Source of the DNA: Azoarcus sp. PA01
GTDB lineage: Bacteria > Pseudomonadota > Gammaproteobacteria > Burkholderiales > Rhodocyclaceae
NCBI GenBank assembly: GCA_001274695.2
Contig: LARU01000005.1
Coordinates: 162,856-226,855 of the forward strand
Length of the DNA stretch: 64,000 nt
Direction of reading: 5' to 3'
Shown: piece by piece, positions 18,473 through 29,173 of the stretch
How positions within the stretch are numbered: position 1 is the stretch's first letter
How the letters are laid out: each line of letters begins with the position of its first letter
Program-made: the position numbers and the translations under genes
The notes under the pieces: model-generated
What the model saw: the letters and a program-made list of their open reading frames with translations, nothing else
The model's database searches: none
What the model was told of the DNA's origin: nothing

Positions 18473-20008
18473 ATGAAACCGCCCGTAGAACAGGCACTGA
18501 AGGAGATCGAGCGCGTCGTCGGCGCGGAACATCTGCTGACCGACACCGCAACCCTGTCGCGATATTCCGTCAACATGCTCGCCACCGCCGACATCCTGCC
18601 TGCCGCCGTGGTGCGGCCGGCATCGACGGCAGAGCTCCAGCAGGTGCTGAAGATTGCCAACACCTGCAAGACGCCGGTATGGACCTTGAGCGGCGGGCAG
18701 AACCGCGGCTACGGCATGGCCTGTGCCGCCACCCCGGGGACCCTCATCATCGACCTCAAAAGGATGAACCGAATCCTCGAGGTCAACGTCGAGCTCGCCT
18801 ACGCCCTGGTCGAGCCCGGCGTCACTTTCGCCCAGCTCTACCGCTACCTCAGGGACAACGACATTCCCTTGTGGATGGATGTGCCGAGCGGCAGCCCCGA
18901 AGGCTCGTGCCTGGGCAACATCACCGAGCGCGGCGCCGGGTACACCCCGCTGGGGGAGAAGTTTCTTTTCAGCTGCGGCATGGAAGTCGTCCTCGCCGAC
19001 GGACAGGTGCTGCGCACCGGCACCGGAACGCTACCGAACTCGCAGACCTGGCAGGTCTTCAAGTGGGGCTACGGACCGTCGCTCGACGGCCTGTTTACAC
19101 AGTCCAATTTCGGCATCGTCACCAAAGCCGGCTTCTGGCTGATGCCGCGCCCGCCGGCCTACGAACCGCTCGCGGTGACCATGGACGATCCGGAGGCGGC
19201 CTACAAGGCGGTCGAAATCCTGCGTCCGCTCAAGCTCAACATGGTCATCCCCAACGGTGCCTGCGTCACCCACGTGCGCAAGGCGCTGGGACTGACGGCG
19301 TGCTGGGGCGAGGGGAAAAACATCCTGCCCCGGGTCAGCCGGCGCTTCGATTACCCGGCAGAAACCCTGAAGGCATTGAAAGAGACGTACGCGCTGGGTG
19401 AATGGAACTTCGCCGGCGCGCTCTACGGCCTGCCGGAAACCGTCCGGACCTATCGCGGAATCGTCGAAGACGCGTTCCGCTCGGCCCTTCCCGGCTGCCG
19501 CTTCCTGAGTGCGGAAGAACAGGCGGCGAGCCCCTACTGGCGGGCACGGGAAAAGGCGATGCGCGGCGAGCCGCTGTGGGAATTCGACATGTCGGACTGG
19601 GAAGGCAAGGCGGGGGCGCTGTGGATCTCGCCGGTCGCTCCGGTCACTAACGAGGCCGTCGAACAGCAGATCCGGATCGCCGAAGAGACCTACGCGAAGT
19701 ACGGCTTCCATTATGCCGCGGAGCTGATCCTGGGGACCGGCCGCGATCTGCACCATATCATCTGGCTGCTGTTCGATCGCAGCGATGCCGAAGAGCGCCG
19801 CCGCGCCGAGCTGTGCGAGCGGGAAATGTACGACCGCTACTGCGAGGTCGGCTACCTGCCCTACCGCACCGGACTGTCCACCGGCGACTACCTGATGCGC
19901 AAGCTCGGGCCGTTCCGGGACATCTGCCACGACCTGAAACAGCTCTTCGATCCGAACAACATCCTGTCGCCGGGCAAGTCGGGAATCGACCTGGCCCATC
20001 GCTCATGA
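18473..20008 (+). CDS. PchF-like FAD-linked 4-alkylphenol oxidase/hydroxylase (first copy)
   Basis: This 511-residue member of the vanillyl-alcohol-oxidase/p-cresol-methylhydroxylase family has a PCMH-type FAD domain (LSGGQNRGYGMACAATPGTLIIDLKRMNRI), then the substrate domain with FKWGYGPSLDGLFTQSNFGIVTKAGFW, and a C-terminal LFDPNNILSPGKSGI. It lacks a signal peptide. Unlike the second PchF-type gene downstream, no cytochrome gene is adjacent, so it may share PchC, use another acceptor or have oxidase activity. The ATG follows acggagg. The sequence is intact, which matters because the other copy carries a frameshift. Confidence 0.87.
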   Translation: MKPPVEQALKEIERVVGAEHLLTDTATLSRYSVNMLATADILPAAVVRPASTAELQQVLKIANTCKTPVWTLSGGQNRGYGMACAATPGTLIIDLKRMNRILEVNVELAYALVEPGVTFAQLYRYLRDNDIPLWMDVPSGSPEGSCLGNITERGAGYTPLGEKFLFSCGMEVVLADGQVLRTGTGTLPNSQTWQVFKWGYGPSLDGLFTQSNFGIVTKAGFWLMPRPPAYEPLAVTMDDPEAAYKAVEILRPLKLNMVIPNGACVTHVRKALGLTACWGEGKNILPRVSRRFDYPAETLKALKETYALGEWNFAGALYGLPETVRTYRGIVEDAFRSALPGCRFLSAEEQAASPYWRAREKAMRGEPLWEFDMSDWEGKAGALWISPVAPVTNEAVEQQIRIAEETYAKYGFHYAAELILGTGRDLHHIIWLLFDRSDAEERRRAELCEREMYDRYCEVGYLPYRTGLSTGDYLMRKLGPFRDICHDLKQLFDPNNILSPGKSGIDLAHRS

Positions 20009-20030
20009 CCGGGCAGCGGAGGTGCATTGC

Positions 20031-21622
<1,592 letters not shown>

Positions 21623-21659
21623 CCGTCATCGCCCATTAAAATCAATCAAAGGAATATCA

Positions 21660-22844
21660 ATGTCCGAGCAGGTTCAGGTAATTGGGGTGGGCATGGTCAA
21701 GTTCGTCAAGCCCGGCACCCAGGAGCCCTACGAAATCATGGCGTCGAAAGCCATTCGCGCCGCCCTCGCGGATGCCGACGTGCCCTACGACAAGATCCAG
21801 CAGGCCTACGCCAGCTACGTCTTCGGCGACAGCGCCTGCGGCCAGGCCGCGCTGTACCGGGTCGGCATGACCGGCATCCCGCTGTTCAACGTCAACAACA
21901 ACTGCTCGTCGGGCTCGTCGGCCCTGTTCCTCGCCCGCCAGGCGGTGCTCTCCGGCAGCGTCGACTGCGCGCTGGCGTTCGGCTTCGAGGAAATGCGCCC
22001 GGGCGCGCTGGGCGCGGTGTGGAACGACCGTACTTCGCCGCTGCTCGAGATGGAAGATCAGCTCGAAAAGATCGTGCCGGGCGTACCGCCGGCATCCAAC
22101 GCCCACCGCCTGTTCGGCTCCGCCGCACTGGCCTACATCGAAAAGACCGGCGCCAATCCCGACATCTTCGCCAAGGTGGCAGTGAAGACCCGCAAGCACG
22201 CGATGAACAACCCGCTGGCAATGTTCAACCAGCCGCTCACCGTCGACGAGGTCATGCGGTCGCCGGTGATTTTCGCCCCTTACCTGACCCGCCTCGAAGC
22301 CTGCCCGCCTTCCTGCGGCGCGGCCGCGGCGGTGGTGTGCAGCGAAGCCTTCGCCCGTCGTCACGGCCTCACCCGCGGCATCCCGATCCTCGCCCAGGCG
22401 ATGGCGACCGACCGTCCGGCCCGCAACGACAATTCGATCGATCTCGCCGGCGCCGACATGACCCGCAACGCCGCCGCGCAGGTGTACGCGCAGGCGGGGA
22501 TCGGCCCGCAGGACGTCGACGTCGTCGAGCTGCATGACTGCTTCACCTCGAACGAGGTCATCACTTACGAAGGGCTGGGACTCTGCGGCGAGGGCGAGGC
22601 CGAAGGCTTCATCGCGCGCGGCGACAACACATACGGCGGCAAATACGTCATCAATCCGTCCGGCGGGCTGATGTCCAAAGGGCATCCGCTGGGTGCGACC
22701 GGCCTCGCTCAATGTACGGAACTGGTGTCGCAATTGCGCGGGGAAGCCGGCGCGCGGCAGGTGGATCGCGCGCGCCTTGCGCTTCAGCATAATCTGGGGC
22801 TGGGCGGCGCCTGTGTCGTGACCCTGTACGGGAAAAACGCCTGA
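21660..22844 (+). CDS. tioL: Thiolase (SCP-x/lipid-transfer type) of the 4-hydroxybenzoylacetyl-CoA step
   Basis: This 394-residue thiolase-fold enzyme has the nucleophile region NVNNNCSSGSSAL, the HDCFTSNE motif and the C-terminal GGLMSKGHPLGATGL carrying the active-site His. The pattern is that of SCP-x-like thiolases rather than the acetyl-CoA C-acetyltransferase group. In the pathway it would split 4-hydroxybenzoylacetyl-CoA with CoA to 4-hydroxybenzoyl-CoA and acetyl-CoA. It is preceded by aaaggaa. TioL is the name used for the Aromatoleum ethylphenol thiolase; assignment is by context. Confidence 0.9.
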   Translation: MSEQVQVIGVGMVKFVKPGTQEPYEIMASKAIRAALADADVPYDKIQQAYASYVFGDSACGQAALYRVGMTGIPLFNVNNNCSSGSSALFLARQAVLSGSVDCALAFGFEEMRPGALGAVWNDRTSPLLEMEDQLEKIVPGVPPASNAHRLFGSAALAYIEKTGANPDIFAKVAVKTRKHAMNNPLAMFNQPLTVDEVMRSPVIFAPYLTRLEACPPSCGAAAAVVCSEAFARRHGLTRGIPILAQAMATDRPARNDNSIDLAGADMTRNAAAQVYAQAGIGPQDVDVVELHDCFTSNEVITYEGLGLCGEGEAEGFIARGDNTYGGKYVINPSGGLMSKGHPLGATGLAQCTELVSQLRGEAGARQVDRARLALQHNLGLGGACVVTLYGKNA

Positions 22845-22883
22845 TCGGAATCGCATTCACTTTATTCGAGCGAGGGTGGGATC

Positions 22884-23201
22884 GTGATCACGACAATTGT
22901 CGAATACAAGCTTCCTTCCGCCCTGGGCAGGGAAAAAATCCTTGAAAAATTCCAAGCAGCCCGGGAAAAATTCATCAACACCGAAGGCTTGTTGAAAAAA
23001 TATTTCTGCTACGACTCGTCCGACGGCACGGGGACGAGCGTTTACATCTGGAAAAACTTGTCGTGCGCGGAAGCTTTCTTCACGCCAGAAATGCTTCATG
23101 CGTTCGAAAAGACTTTTGGATGCCGCCCCACGCTCAGGCATGTCGATACGCTCATGACCCTCGACAACACGACCGGCGAAGTCGCTGTTTTCAGCAGCTG
23201 A
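22884..23201 (+). CDS. Small ferredoxin-fold (monooxygenase-like) protein of unknown function
   Basis: This 105-residue protein reads MITTIVEYKLPSALGREKILEKFQAAREKF, with LLKKYFCYD and SVYIWKNLSCAEAFFTPEM. That is the beta-alpha-beta plan of dimeric alpha/beta-barrel proteins (YdhR/ABM-like). These often bind small aromatics or serve as accessory proteins without a cofactor. It uses a GTG start after cgagggtggg and sits between the thiolase and an alcohol-dehydrogenase-like gene in the operon. No catalytic residues can be assigned. Confidence 0.75.
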   Translation: MITTIVEYKLPSALGREKILEKFQAAREKFINTEGLLKKYFCYDSSDGTGTSVYIWKNLSCAEAFFTPEMLHAFEKTFGCRPTLRHVDTLMTLDNTTGEVAVFSS

Positions 23202-23245
23202 GCGGGCAGCAAATACCGCAGCGCTTTTCACAAAAGGTAAATTGC

Positions 23246-24253
23246 ATGAGAGCGATCAGATTACGTAACCCCGCGGGCCTCGACCGCCTTGAGCTGGTCG
23301 AGCTTCCCGATCCTGGCCAGCCCGGACCGGGCGAGATCAGAGTGAGGATTCACGCCAGTTCCCTCAATTTCCACGACCTTGGGGTCGTCATCGGCGCCAT
23401 GCCCGCGGCCGACGGGCGCATCCCGATGTCCGATGGCGCCGGAGTGGTCGAGGCAATCGGTGAAGGAGTCGATGAATTCGCCGTGGGCGATGCCGTGGTC
23501 TCGACTTTCTTTCCGCAGTGGCTGGAGGGCGAGCCCCGCATCGCTGACTTCTCGACCACTCCCGGCGACGGCGCCGATGGCTATGCATGCGAGTTCGCCG
23601 TTCGGCCAGCGACTGCCTTCACGCACGCACCGCGTCACTACAGCCACGCGCAAGCCGCCACGCTGACCACGGCCGGACTCACCGCATGGCGTGCGCTGAT
23701 CTGCAACGGCGGCCTGAAAGCCGGCGACAGCGTACTCGTGCTGGGTACGGGCGGCGTTTCGATCTTTGCGCTCCAGTTCGCCAAGGCGATGGGCGCGACC
23801 GTGATCGCGACCTCTTCCTCGGACGAAAAACTCGAGCGTGTCAAAGCTCTCGGCGCCAACCACGTCATCAATTACCGCCGTGAAACGGATTGGGCTTCGC
23901 GCGTGCTCGATTTCACCGGCGGCCGCGGCGTCGATCACATTGTCGAAGTCGGAGGACCCGGCACCTTGGCTCAATCGATCCAGGCCTGCCGGATAGGAGG
24001 TCACATCGCATTGATCGGCGTGCTCACAGGGGGAGCAGGGTCCGTGCCTACGGCGGCGCTGATGAAGCGCCAGCAGCGCCTGCAAGGGCTGATTGTCGGC
24101 AATCGGCAACATCAGAACGAACTGGTCCGTGCCATCGAAGCGACCGGGATTACGCCAGTCATCGACCGCTCATTCGCGCTCAAAAACATCGCCGATGCGT
24201 TCCGTCTGCAACAGGCGGGACGGCACTTCGGGAAAATATGCCTGGAATTTTGA
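23246..24253 (+). CDS. Medium-chain alcohol dehydrogenase / quinone-oxidoreductase family protein
   Basis: This 335-residue MDR-superfamily protein has an N-terminal GroES-like domain and a Rossmann domain with VLGTGGVSIFALQFAKAMGATVIATSSSDEKL. The zinc-binding GHE motif and structural Cys cluster are absent, so it belongs to the zinc-free quinone-oxidoreductase-like NAD(P)H branch. Its place in the pathway is not defined; it could reduce a quinone methide or act on a side reaction. It starts at the ATG after aaaggtaa, 44 bases behind the small protein. Confidence 0.85.
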   Translation: MRAIRLRNPAGLDRLELVELPDPGQPGPGEIRVRIHASSLNFHDLGVVIGAMPAADGRIPMSDGAGVVEAIGEGVDEFAVGDAVVSTFFPQWLEGEPRIADFSTTPGDGADGYACEFAVRPATAFTHAPRHYSHAQAATLTTAGLTAWRALICNGGLKAGDSVLVLGTGGVSIFALQFAKAMGATVIATSSSDEKLERVKALGANHVINYRRETDWASRVLDFTGGRGVDHIVEVGGPGTLAQSIQACRIGGHIALIGVLTGGAGSVPTAALMKRQQRLQGLIVGNRQHQNELVRAIEATGITPVIDRSFALKNIADAFRLQQAGRHFGKICLEF

Positions 24254-24285
24254 CCGCATCCCGATAGCCTTCCTGGAGACTCACA

Positions 24286-24948
24286 GTGATCTCGAGAAGA
24301 GTTTTTCTACAAGGGTCGATGGCAATGGGAGGTTTGGCACTTGCCGGAGTTTCGCTCCCCGCCCTCTCTTCCGCTCCAGCCCTTGGCCAGGACAAGACCT
24401 CCTTGTCCCTTTTTTCCGCAATCTACGACGGCGGTTTTTCCGCCAGCGCAGCTTTTGGCGCTGCAGCGAGGCAGCAAGGCCACTCGATCCATGACATCGA
24501 AGGAGACGTCGCCGGATTCTGGATGGATCACCTTGCCGAACAGTGGCAGCGCGCGCCCGTGGCGATTGCCGGTCTGACCCACGCCAGCGCTCTGTTCGTG
24601 CTCGAACGCCTGGGCTGGGATCATGGTTTGCGCGTCATTTTTCGCGCTCGCCATGACGTCCAGGCCCACGGCCATCTCGAACATCGGTTGTCCGGCCCCG
24701 CTCCCATGCTGAATGCGTTCGAAGCCGCCATTTCGCGGGATGTCAGCCTTGGCGTTTGCGTGGCTGGAATATTGTCCCATTGTCACGCTGCGGAACAGGC
24801 TTCATCAGCAACGTCGATCATGGCGCGGTCCCGCCCCGGAGCGGGCAGCGATCACGGCAATATCCCGCTGGTTTCGTGGGTCATTGCCCCACAGTCTTCC
24901 TTTGCTTCCGCATGTAATGATTTTGATACTGTCGAGAGGATCCTCTAA
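24286..24948 (+). CDS. Tat-exported protein of unknown function preceding pchF (PchX-like by position)
   Basis: This 220-residue protein begins MISRRVFLQGSMAMGGLALAG, a twin-arginine signal with the SRRxFL core, followed by a hydrophobic stretch and a probable cleavage site near residue 34. The mature part contains no family motif I recognise. It starts with GTG behind cctggag and its TAA overlaps the pchF ATG by one base, so the two are translationally coupled. In Pseudomonas the pch operon has a gene of unknown role (pchX) between pchC and pchF; this may be the counterpart. A role in exporting or flavinylating signal-less PchF is inference. Confidence 0.7.
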   Translation: MISRRVFLQGSMAMGGLALAGVSLPALSSAPALGQDKTSLSLFSAIYDGGFSASAAFGAAARQQGHSIHDIEGDVAGFWMDHLAEQWQRAPVAIAGLTHASALFVLERLGWDHGLRVIFRARHDVQAHGHLEHRLSGPAPMLNAFEAAISRDVSLGVCVAGILSHCHAAEQASSATSIMARSRPGAGSDHGNIPLVSWVIAPQSSFASACNDFDTVERIL

Positions 24949-26593
24949 TGAAACTTCCGAAAGACGTCAAGGCTGAAGACTTTAACGCCGCACTAGAAGA
25001 ATTTCGTCGTGTCGTGGGTGAAAAATGGCTTTTCATGAGCGACGAGGACATGCATCTTTACCGGGATGCCTATTCCCTGCAGTGGGGAGAGCCCAATGAA
25101 CTGGTCGCTTCCGCGGCGGTTGCTCCGGAAAATGTCGAGCAGGTCCAGGGCGTGGTACGCGTTGCCGCCAAATACAGTATCCCGCTGTTCGCCATTTCCA
25201 CCGGCAAGAACCTGGGCTACGGCGGCTCTGCTCCGAACATGGCGGGCAACGTCATTGTCGATCTCAAGCGCATGAATAAGGTCATCGAAGTCGATGACAA
25301 GAGGAACTTCTGCATCGTCGAGCCGGGCGTCTCCTACTTCGATTTGTACAAGTACATCCATGAGCGCGGCTTCAAGGTCATGATGGACGTACCCGACCCG
25401 GCTGGGGCAGCCCGCTGGGCAATGCGCTCGACCATGGCGTGGGCTACACGTGGATGAATTATCGCGACCACTTCGGCTCTCATTGCGGCATGGAAGTGGT
25501 GCTCCCCGACGGCGAGGTCATGCGCACCGGCATGGCGGCGATACCGGGTTCCAAGACCTGGGCTGAAAACAAATACGGCTATGGCGCCTATGTCGATGGC
25601 CTGTTTGCTCAGTCCAATTTCGGCATCGTCACCAAGATGGGCTTCTGGATGCAACCGCAGCCGGATCACTTCCTGAGTTGCCTGGTGAAGGTCCCGAAAT
25701 ACCGCGACCTGATCCCTCTGATCGACGGCGTCAACAAGATGGAAGACCAGGGCCTGGTCGGCCATCCGCGCTACAGTTGCCCGATGGATCCGCTTTGCAT
25801 GCAGATGGAGCCGGAGATATACAAACCCACGCCTGAACTGATGGCGCTCAACAGCCATCCGGGTGGCTCATCGGTCGAGGAATACCAGGCCTACGCCGAA
25901 AAACAGGGCCACGAATTCTGGAACGTCGTGCTGAATTTTTACGGCCCGAAGGAGACCGTCTTTGCCAACTGGGAATACGCGAAAAAAACGGTTTTCGCCT
26001 CCATTCCCGGCGTCCGCTTCGAAGAAATCGAAAACTATGCGTTTCCGCTCGAAAACCCGGAAGCCATCAAGAAGGTCCGCAACAAGGTCGCGCTGGGCAT
26101 TCCGAACATGTCGATCTTTTCTATCGGCGCGCGCTCCGCGGCGATGCCGCAACCCGGAGACGGCCATGCATGGTTTTCACCGATCGTCCCGCGCAATGGT
26201 GAAGAATTCATCTACGCACACGGGGTCTTCACCAAGGCCGCGCGCGAAATGAACATCACCTCGGCCCCAATCAGCGTCACCAACGTCCCGATGTCATGGC
26301 AGTACCGCACCTACCTTTACCTGTTCCCGGTTTTCGTTTCCCGTTCCGACAAGGAGCGCAACAGGAAATCCATAGACGACTTCAACAAGCTGATCAAACT
26401 AGCCGCCGAAAACGGCTGGTCAGAATATCGCACTGCCCCCATATTCCAAGATGCGGTTGCAGCAACTTACTCCTTCAACAACAACATCCTGCTGAAATTC
26501 CAGGAGCAGCTCAAGGACGCCATCGACCCTCGCGGTATCCTAGCGCCAGGGCGTGGCGGGATCTGGCCCAAACGCTACCGGGAGAATTCATGA
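24948..26593 (+). pseudogene. pchF: 4-Ethylphenol methylhydroxylase flavoprotein PchF, frameshifted
   Basis: Two frames join into one PchF of about 548 residues: PCMH FAD domain with STGKNLGYGGSAPNMAGNVIVDLKRMNK, then GYGAYVDGLFAQSNFGIVTKMGFW and the C-terminal AIDPRGILAPGRGGIWPK. The frame is lost at 25400-25401 where two G stand and three are expected; restoring one gives PDPGWGSPLGNALDHGVGYTW. PchF hydroxylates the benzylic carbon of 4-alkylphenols and passes electrons to PchC, whose gene overlaps the stop. The upstream fragment alone lacks the substrate domain. It is a second G-run contraction within one operon, so a sequencing artefact must be considered. Confidence 0.87.
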
Positions 26594-26940
26594 TGAAAAA
26601 TTTACTTGGCGCGTGCGCCGCCATGTTGATAATGATTGCATCCTGCCCGGTAGGAGCCAGCGGACAGACAGGGGCCGAGCGCGGCCAGGCAGTATTCCAG
26701 GAATGGTGTGTTTCCTGCCACGGCACCGGCCCCGGTCATCCGGGAACGCAGGCCCTTGATCTTCGCTATCAGGGCTCGCTGCCGGGGGCGCTGGAACAGC
26801 GCCTCGACCTGACCCCCGAGACCGTCGAGGCATTCGTGCGGAACGGCATTTCGGTCATGCCGTTTTTCCGCAAGACCGAGATCAGCGATGCCGAACTCGA
26901 TGCTCTGGGAGCCTACCTGTCGCGCAATAACCCACACTAG
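26590..26940 (+). CDS. pchC: Cytochrome c subunit PchC of p-cresol/4-ethylphenol methylhydroxylase
   Basis: This 116-residue class I c-type cytochrome has a Sec signal (about 1-24, ending VGASG), the haem-attachment site CVSCH (Cys40, Cys43, His44) and the axial Met in SVMPFF. It accepts electrons from PchF in the periplasm. The ATG overlaps the pchF stop by four bases (ATGA), with gggag upstream; a second ATG follows directly. The TAG stop lies inside the CTAG target duplication of the IS701-family element, so the gene ends intact but its natural terminator has been displaced. Confidence 0.92.
   Translation: MMKNLLGACAAMLIMIASCPVGASGQTGAERGQAVFQEWCVSCHGTGPGHPGTQALDLRYQGSLPGALEQRLDLTPETVEAFVRNGISVMPFFRKTEISDAELDALGAYLSRNNPH
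26937..26940. repeat. Target-site duplication CTAG (left copy)
   Basis: CTAG stands directly before the left terminal repeat, and an identical CTAG follows the right one at 28426-28429. A four-base YTAR duplication is typical of the IS701 family. This copy includes the pchC stop codon. Confidence 0.8.
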
Positions 26941-27020
26941 TACTACAGCCGGAGTTGGGAACGTCGTTTGCAGATCGGTAAGAGCCAGAAATGGGAGGCT
27001 CAGAGATACAAGCGAAACTG

Positions 27021-27135
27021 TTACTCAGAAGACGGGAAGTAAGGCGACAAAATACAATGTATTTTTACTTATTTTCAGCATCTTACGTTCAAACTATGGA
27101 CGAAAGAGTTACCTAACTAACTGTCTTCTGAGTAA
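27021..27135. repeat. MITE-like insert with 13-bp inverted ends inside the IS701 element
   Basis: TTACTCAGAAGAC at 27021-27033 is exactly inverted at 27123-27135. Between them lie 89 AT-rich bases with no gene, in an otherwise GC-rich IS. The insert falls where the transposase N-terminus should begin. Size and perfect ends suggest a small non-autonomous element; no target duplication is obvious. Confidence 0.45.
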
Positions 27136-27137
27136 GA

Positions 27138-28405
27138 GCGTGGCAGTCGGAGTTCGAGCGCGTCAACGAGTGAATCGCCGACTGTTTTGCGCGCAGCGAA
27201 CCGCGTGATCGAGCGCGGGTGTATCTTCGCGTTCTGCTCGAACCGCTCGAGCGTAAGAACGGTTGGCAGTTGGCTGAGGCTGCGGGCGACCGCAGTCCCG
27301 ATGGCGTGCAGGATTTTCTGGCACGCACCCGCTGGAGCGCGGATGCGGTGCGAGACCAATTGCGGACCTATGTGATTGAGCACTTGGGCGATCCGGATGG
27401 GGTGCTGGTGCTCGATGAGACCGGATTCGTCAAGAAGGGCGAGCACAGCGTCGGGGTCCAACGCCAGTACTCGGGCACGGCCGGGCGCATCGAGAACTGC
27501 CAGATCGGCGTATTCATGACCTATGCAAGCCAACAGGGCTATGCATTCATCGACCGCGAACTGTACCTGCCCAAATCGTGGGCGCAGGATGCGAAACAGC
27601 GGCGCGAAAGGCACGTGCCCCATGAAGTTGCCTTCCATATCAAACCGCAGATTGGCCAGGCCCTGCTCGAGCGCGCCATCGAGACGGCGGTGCCCTTTGC
27701 CTGGGTGACCGCCGACAGCGTCTATGGCAGCACGTGGTCGCTGCGGCAGACGATTGTTCCAGCCGGGCGCGGCTATGTCCTGGCCGTCACGAGCGGCCAA
27801 GTATGGGGATGGCCGTACCAGACGGTCGCCGAGCACGCCGCGTCCTTACCCGCCGACGCTTGGCGGGAAGATCAGTTGTGGGGCAGGCGCCAAGGGGCCG
27901 CGTCTGTATGAATGGGCATATCGGCAGGCAAAGCCAAGCGAGGGCTTCATTCTCGGATTGCTGGTCCGGCGCCACCGGCGGCGCCATGGTGAGCGTGCCT
28001 ACTACGTCACGTACGCCCCGCTCGGCACGACGCTCGAGAAACTCGTCGAGGTCGCCGGCAGCCGCTGGACCATCGAATCTGGATTTGAGCAGGCCAAGGG
28101 CGAAGTCGGCCTGGATCAGTACGAAGTGCGCCGCTATAACGGCTGGTATCGACACATCACCCTCGCGTTGCTCGCGCATGCCTACCTGGCGGTGGTACGC
28201 GCTCACAGCAGCGGGAAAAAAAGCCGGTCCCGCGCTGTGGCGCGCGCTCTTGCCGCTCACCGTGCCCGAAGTACGCCGGCTGCTCGTCGCGTTGGTCCTG
28301 GTTCGCAGAATCGCGCCGGCGGCTATCCGCATGTGGTCACGATGGCGACGCCGACACCAGCAGCGCGCCAAGCAATGTCACTGGGCTAAGAGAACGGGGG
28401 CCTGA
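27138..28405 (+). pseudogene. IS701-family transposase, multiply disrupted
   Basis: The coding trace runs through three frames. First comes LLEPLERKNGWQLAEAAGD and VLVLDETGFVKKG (first catalytic Asp) with QYSGTAGRIENCQ. Next comes AKGPRLYEWAY and SRWTIESGFEQAKGEVGLDQYEVR (catalytic Glu). A GPALWRALLPLTVPEVRRLL tail follows. Frame changes occur near 27885 and in an A run near 28217, and an in-frame TGA near 27171 interrupts the N-terminus. Each piece is recognisable as IS701-type DDE transposase, but no complete protein can be made. Confidence 0.85.
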
Positions 28406-28425
28406 GAACAACTCCGGTTGTAGTA

Positions 28426-28707
28426 CTAGGCCGCCTCGAGTTCCAGGTGCACGCGCCGGCCGAGGGCCGTGGCGATATTCACCAAGGCATCGAGCGAGAA
28501 ACGCGAAACGCGCCCACGCAGCAGATCGTTGATGCGCGGCTGGGTAACGCCGCAGTGCTCGGCCGCCTCGGCCTGCGTCCATTCGGCCGCCTTGATGATC
28601 GCGGCGATTTGCCGCATCAGTTCGGCCCGTGCTTGAAGGTTGGCGGCTTGCTGGGGGGTATCGGCAACAGCGTCCCACACGCTGCTGAAAGTCTCTGCAT
28701 TGGTCAT
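28426..28707 (-). CDS. higA: HigA-type XRE-family antitoxin
   Basis: This 93-residue DNA-binding protein has helix-turn-helix WTQAEAAEHCGVTQPRINDLLRG (about 42-64) and an N-terminal extension. The toxin gene precedes it and overlaps by four bases, the usual higBA order. It should neutralise the toxin and repress the operon through the palindrome upstream of the toxin. Its TAG stop uses the CTAG sequence duplicated by the IS701 insertion, so it survived that event intact. Confidence 0.85.
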   Translation of the reverse strand: MTNAETFSSVWDAVADTPQQAANLQARAELMRQIAAIIKAAEWTQAEAAEHCGVTQPRINDLLRGRVSRFSLDALVNIATALGRRVHLELEAA

Positions 28708-29030
28708 TCGGCACCTCTCATCAGGTCAGTGTATCGCTTCCGGGCCAGATCCACGTCGCGCTTGCCGGTGGCCTGCGTCTTCTTCTGAAAAGCATGAAGC
28801 ACATAGACGACATCGGCCAGGCGTGCGGTGTAGATCACGCGGTACGTGCCCGAGTCGTCCCATACTCGAAGTTCCTCGACGCCCTTGCCGATGCTCGGCA
28901 TCGGCTTGAAGTCGTCAGGCTGCTCGCCGCGCTGCACCTTGTCTAGCTGGTAGCCGGCATCGTGCCGGGCATCCTCGGGAAACTCCCGCAGACATTTGAG
29001 CGAGTCGCCGAGGAATCGAAGTAGCTTCAT
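28704..29030 (-). CDS. higB: HigB/Gp49-type toxin (RelE superfamily)
   Basis: This 108-residue protein shows the phage-derived Gp49-like HigB pattern: LREFPEDARHDAGYQL, DDFKPMPSIGKGVEELRV and YRVIYTARLADVVYVLHAFQKKTQ, including the ribosome-dependent RNase core residues (Arg/Tyr of YRVIY and the KKTQ tail). It would cleave mRNA when the antitoxin is lost. Downstream of the conjugation genes it probably serves as a stability module of the former plasmid. Confidence 0.87.
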   Translation of the reverse strand: MKLLRFLGDSLKCLREFPEDARHDAGYQLDKVQRGEQPDDFKPMPSIGKGVEELRVWDDSGTYRVIYTARLADVVYVLHAFQKKTQATGKRDVDLARKRYTDLMRGAE

Positions 29031-29040
29031 GGCTTAAATC

Positions 29041-29056
29041 ATATCCGTTTGGATAT
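29041..29056 (-). promoter_or_regulatory. Palindromic operator upstream of higBA
   Basis: ATATCC-GTTT-GGATAT is a perfect six-base inverted repeat starting eleven bases before the toxin start codon. Position and symmetry fit an autoregulatory site for the HigA-type antitoxin. Confidence 0.6.
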
Positions 29057-29173
29057 AAAACGCAAGCCCAGCAGACTGCCGTCGGGGCCGCGCCACGTTG
29101 ACAGAATCGATCTCCCTCCGACTACCCCTGTGGAGCAATACCGACCTCGCCGAGCTCGTGACCGCGCCAAGCG

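Larger units (their letters stand above)
26941..28425. mobile_element. IS701-family insertion sequence, decayed
   Basis: The 1,485-bp element is bounded by imperfect terminal repeats TACTACAGCCGGAGTTG (left) and the complement of TACTACAACCGGAGTTG (right), 16 of 17 identical, and by CTAG duplications. Its transposase is broken by at least two frame changes and an early stop, and a 115-bp palindrome-ended insert lies in its left part. It is therefore probably immobile by itself. It separates the ethylphenol operon from the conjugation module. Confidence 0.88.

Noticed and set aside
24750..24765. TGGCGTTTGCGTGGCT as a third sigma54 promoter before pchF
   Set aside because: GG and GC have correct spacing, but it lies inside the Tat-protein gene and lacks the TTGC and CA parts of the consensus.
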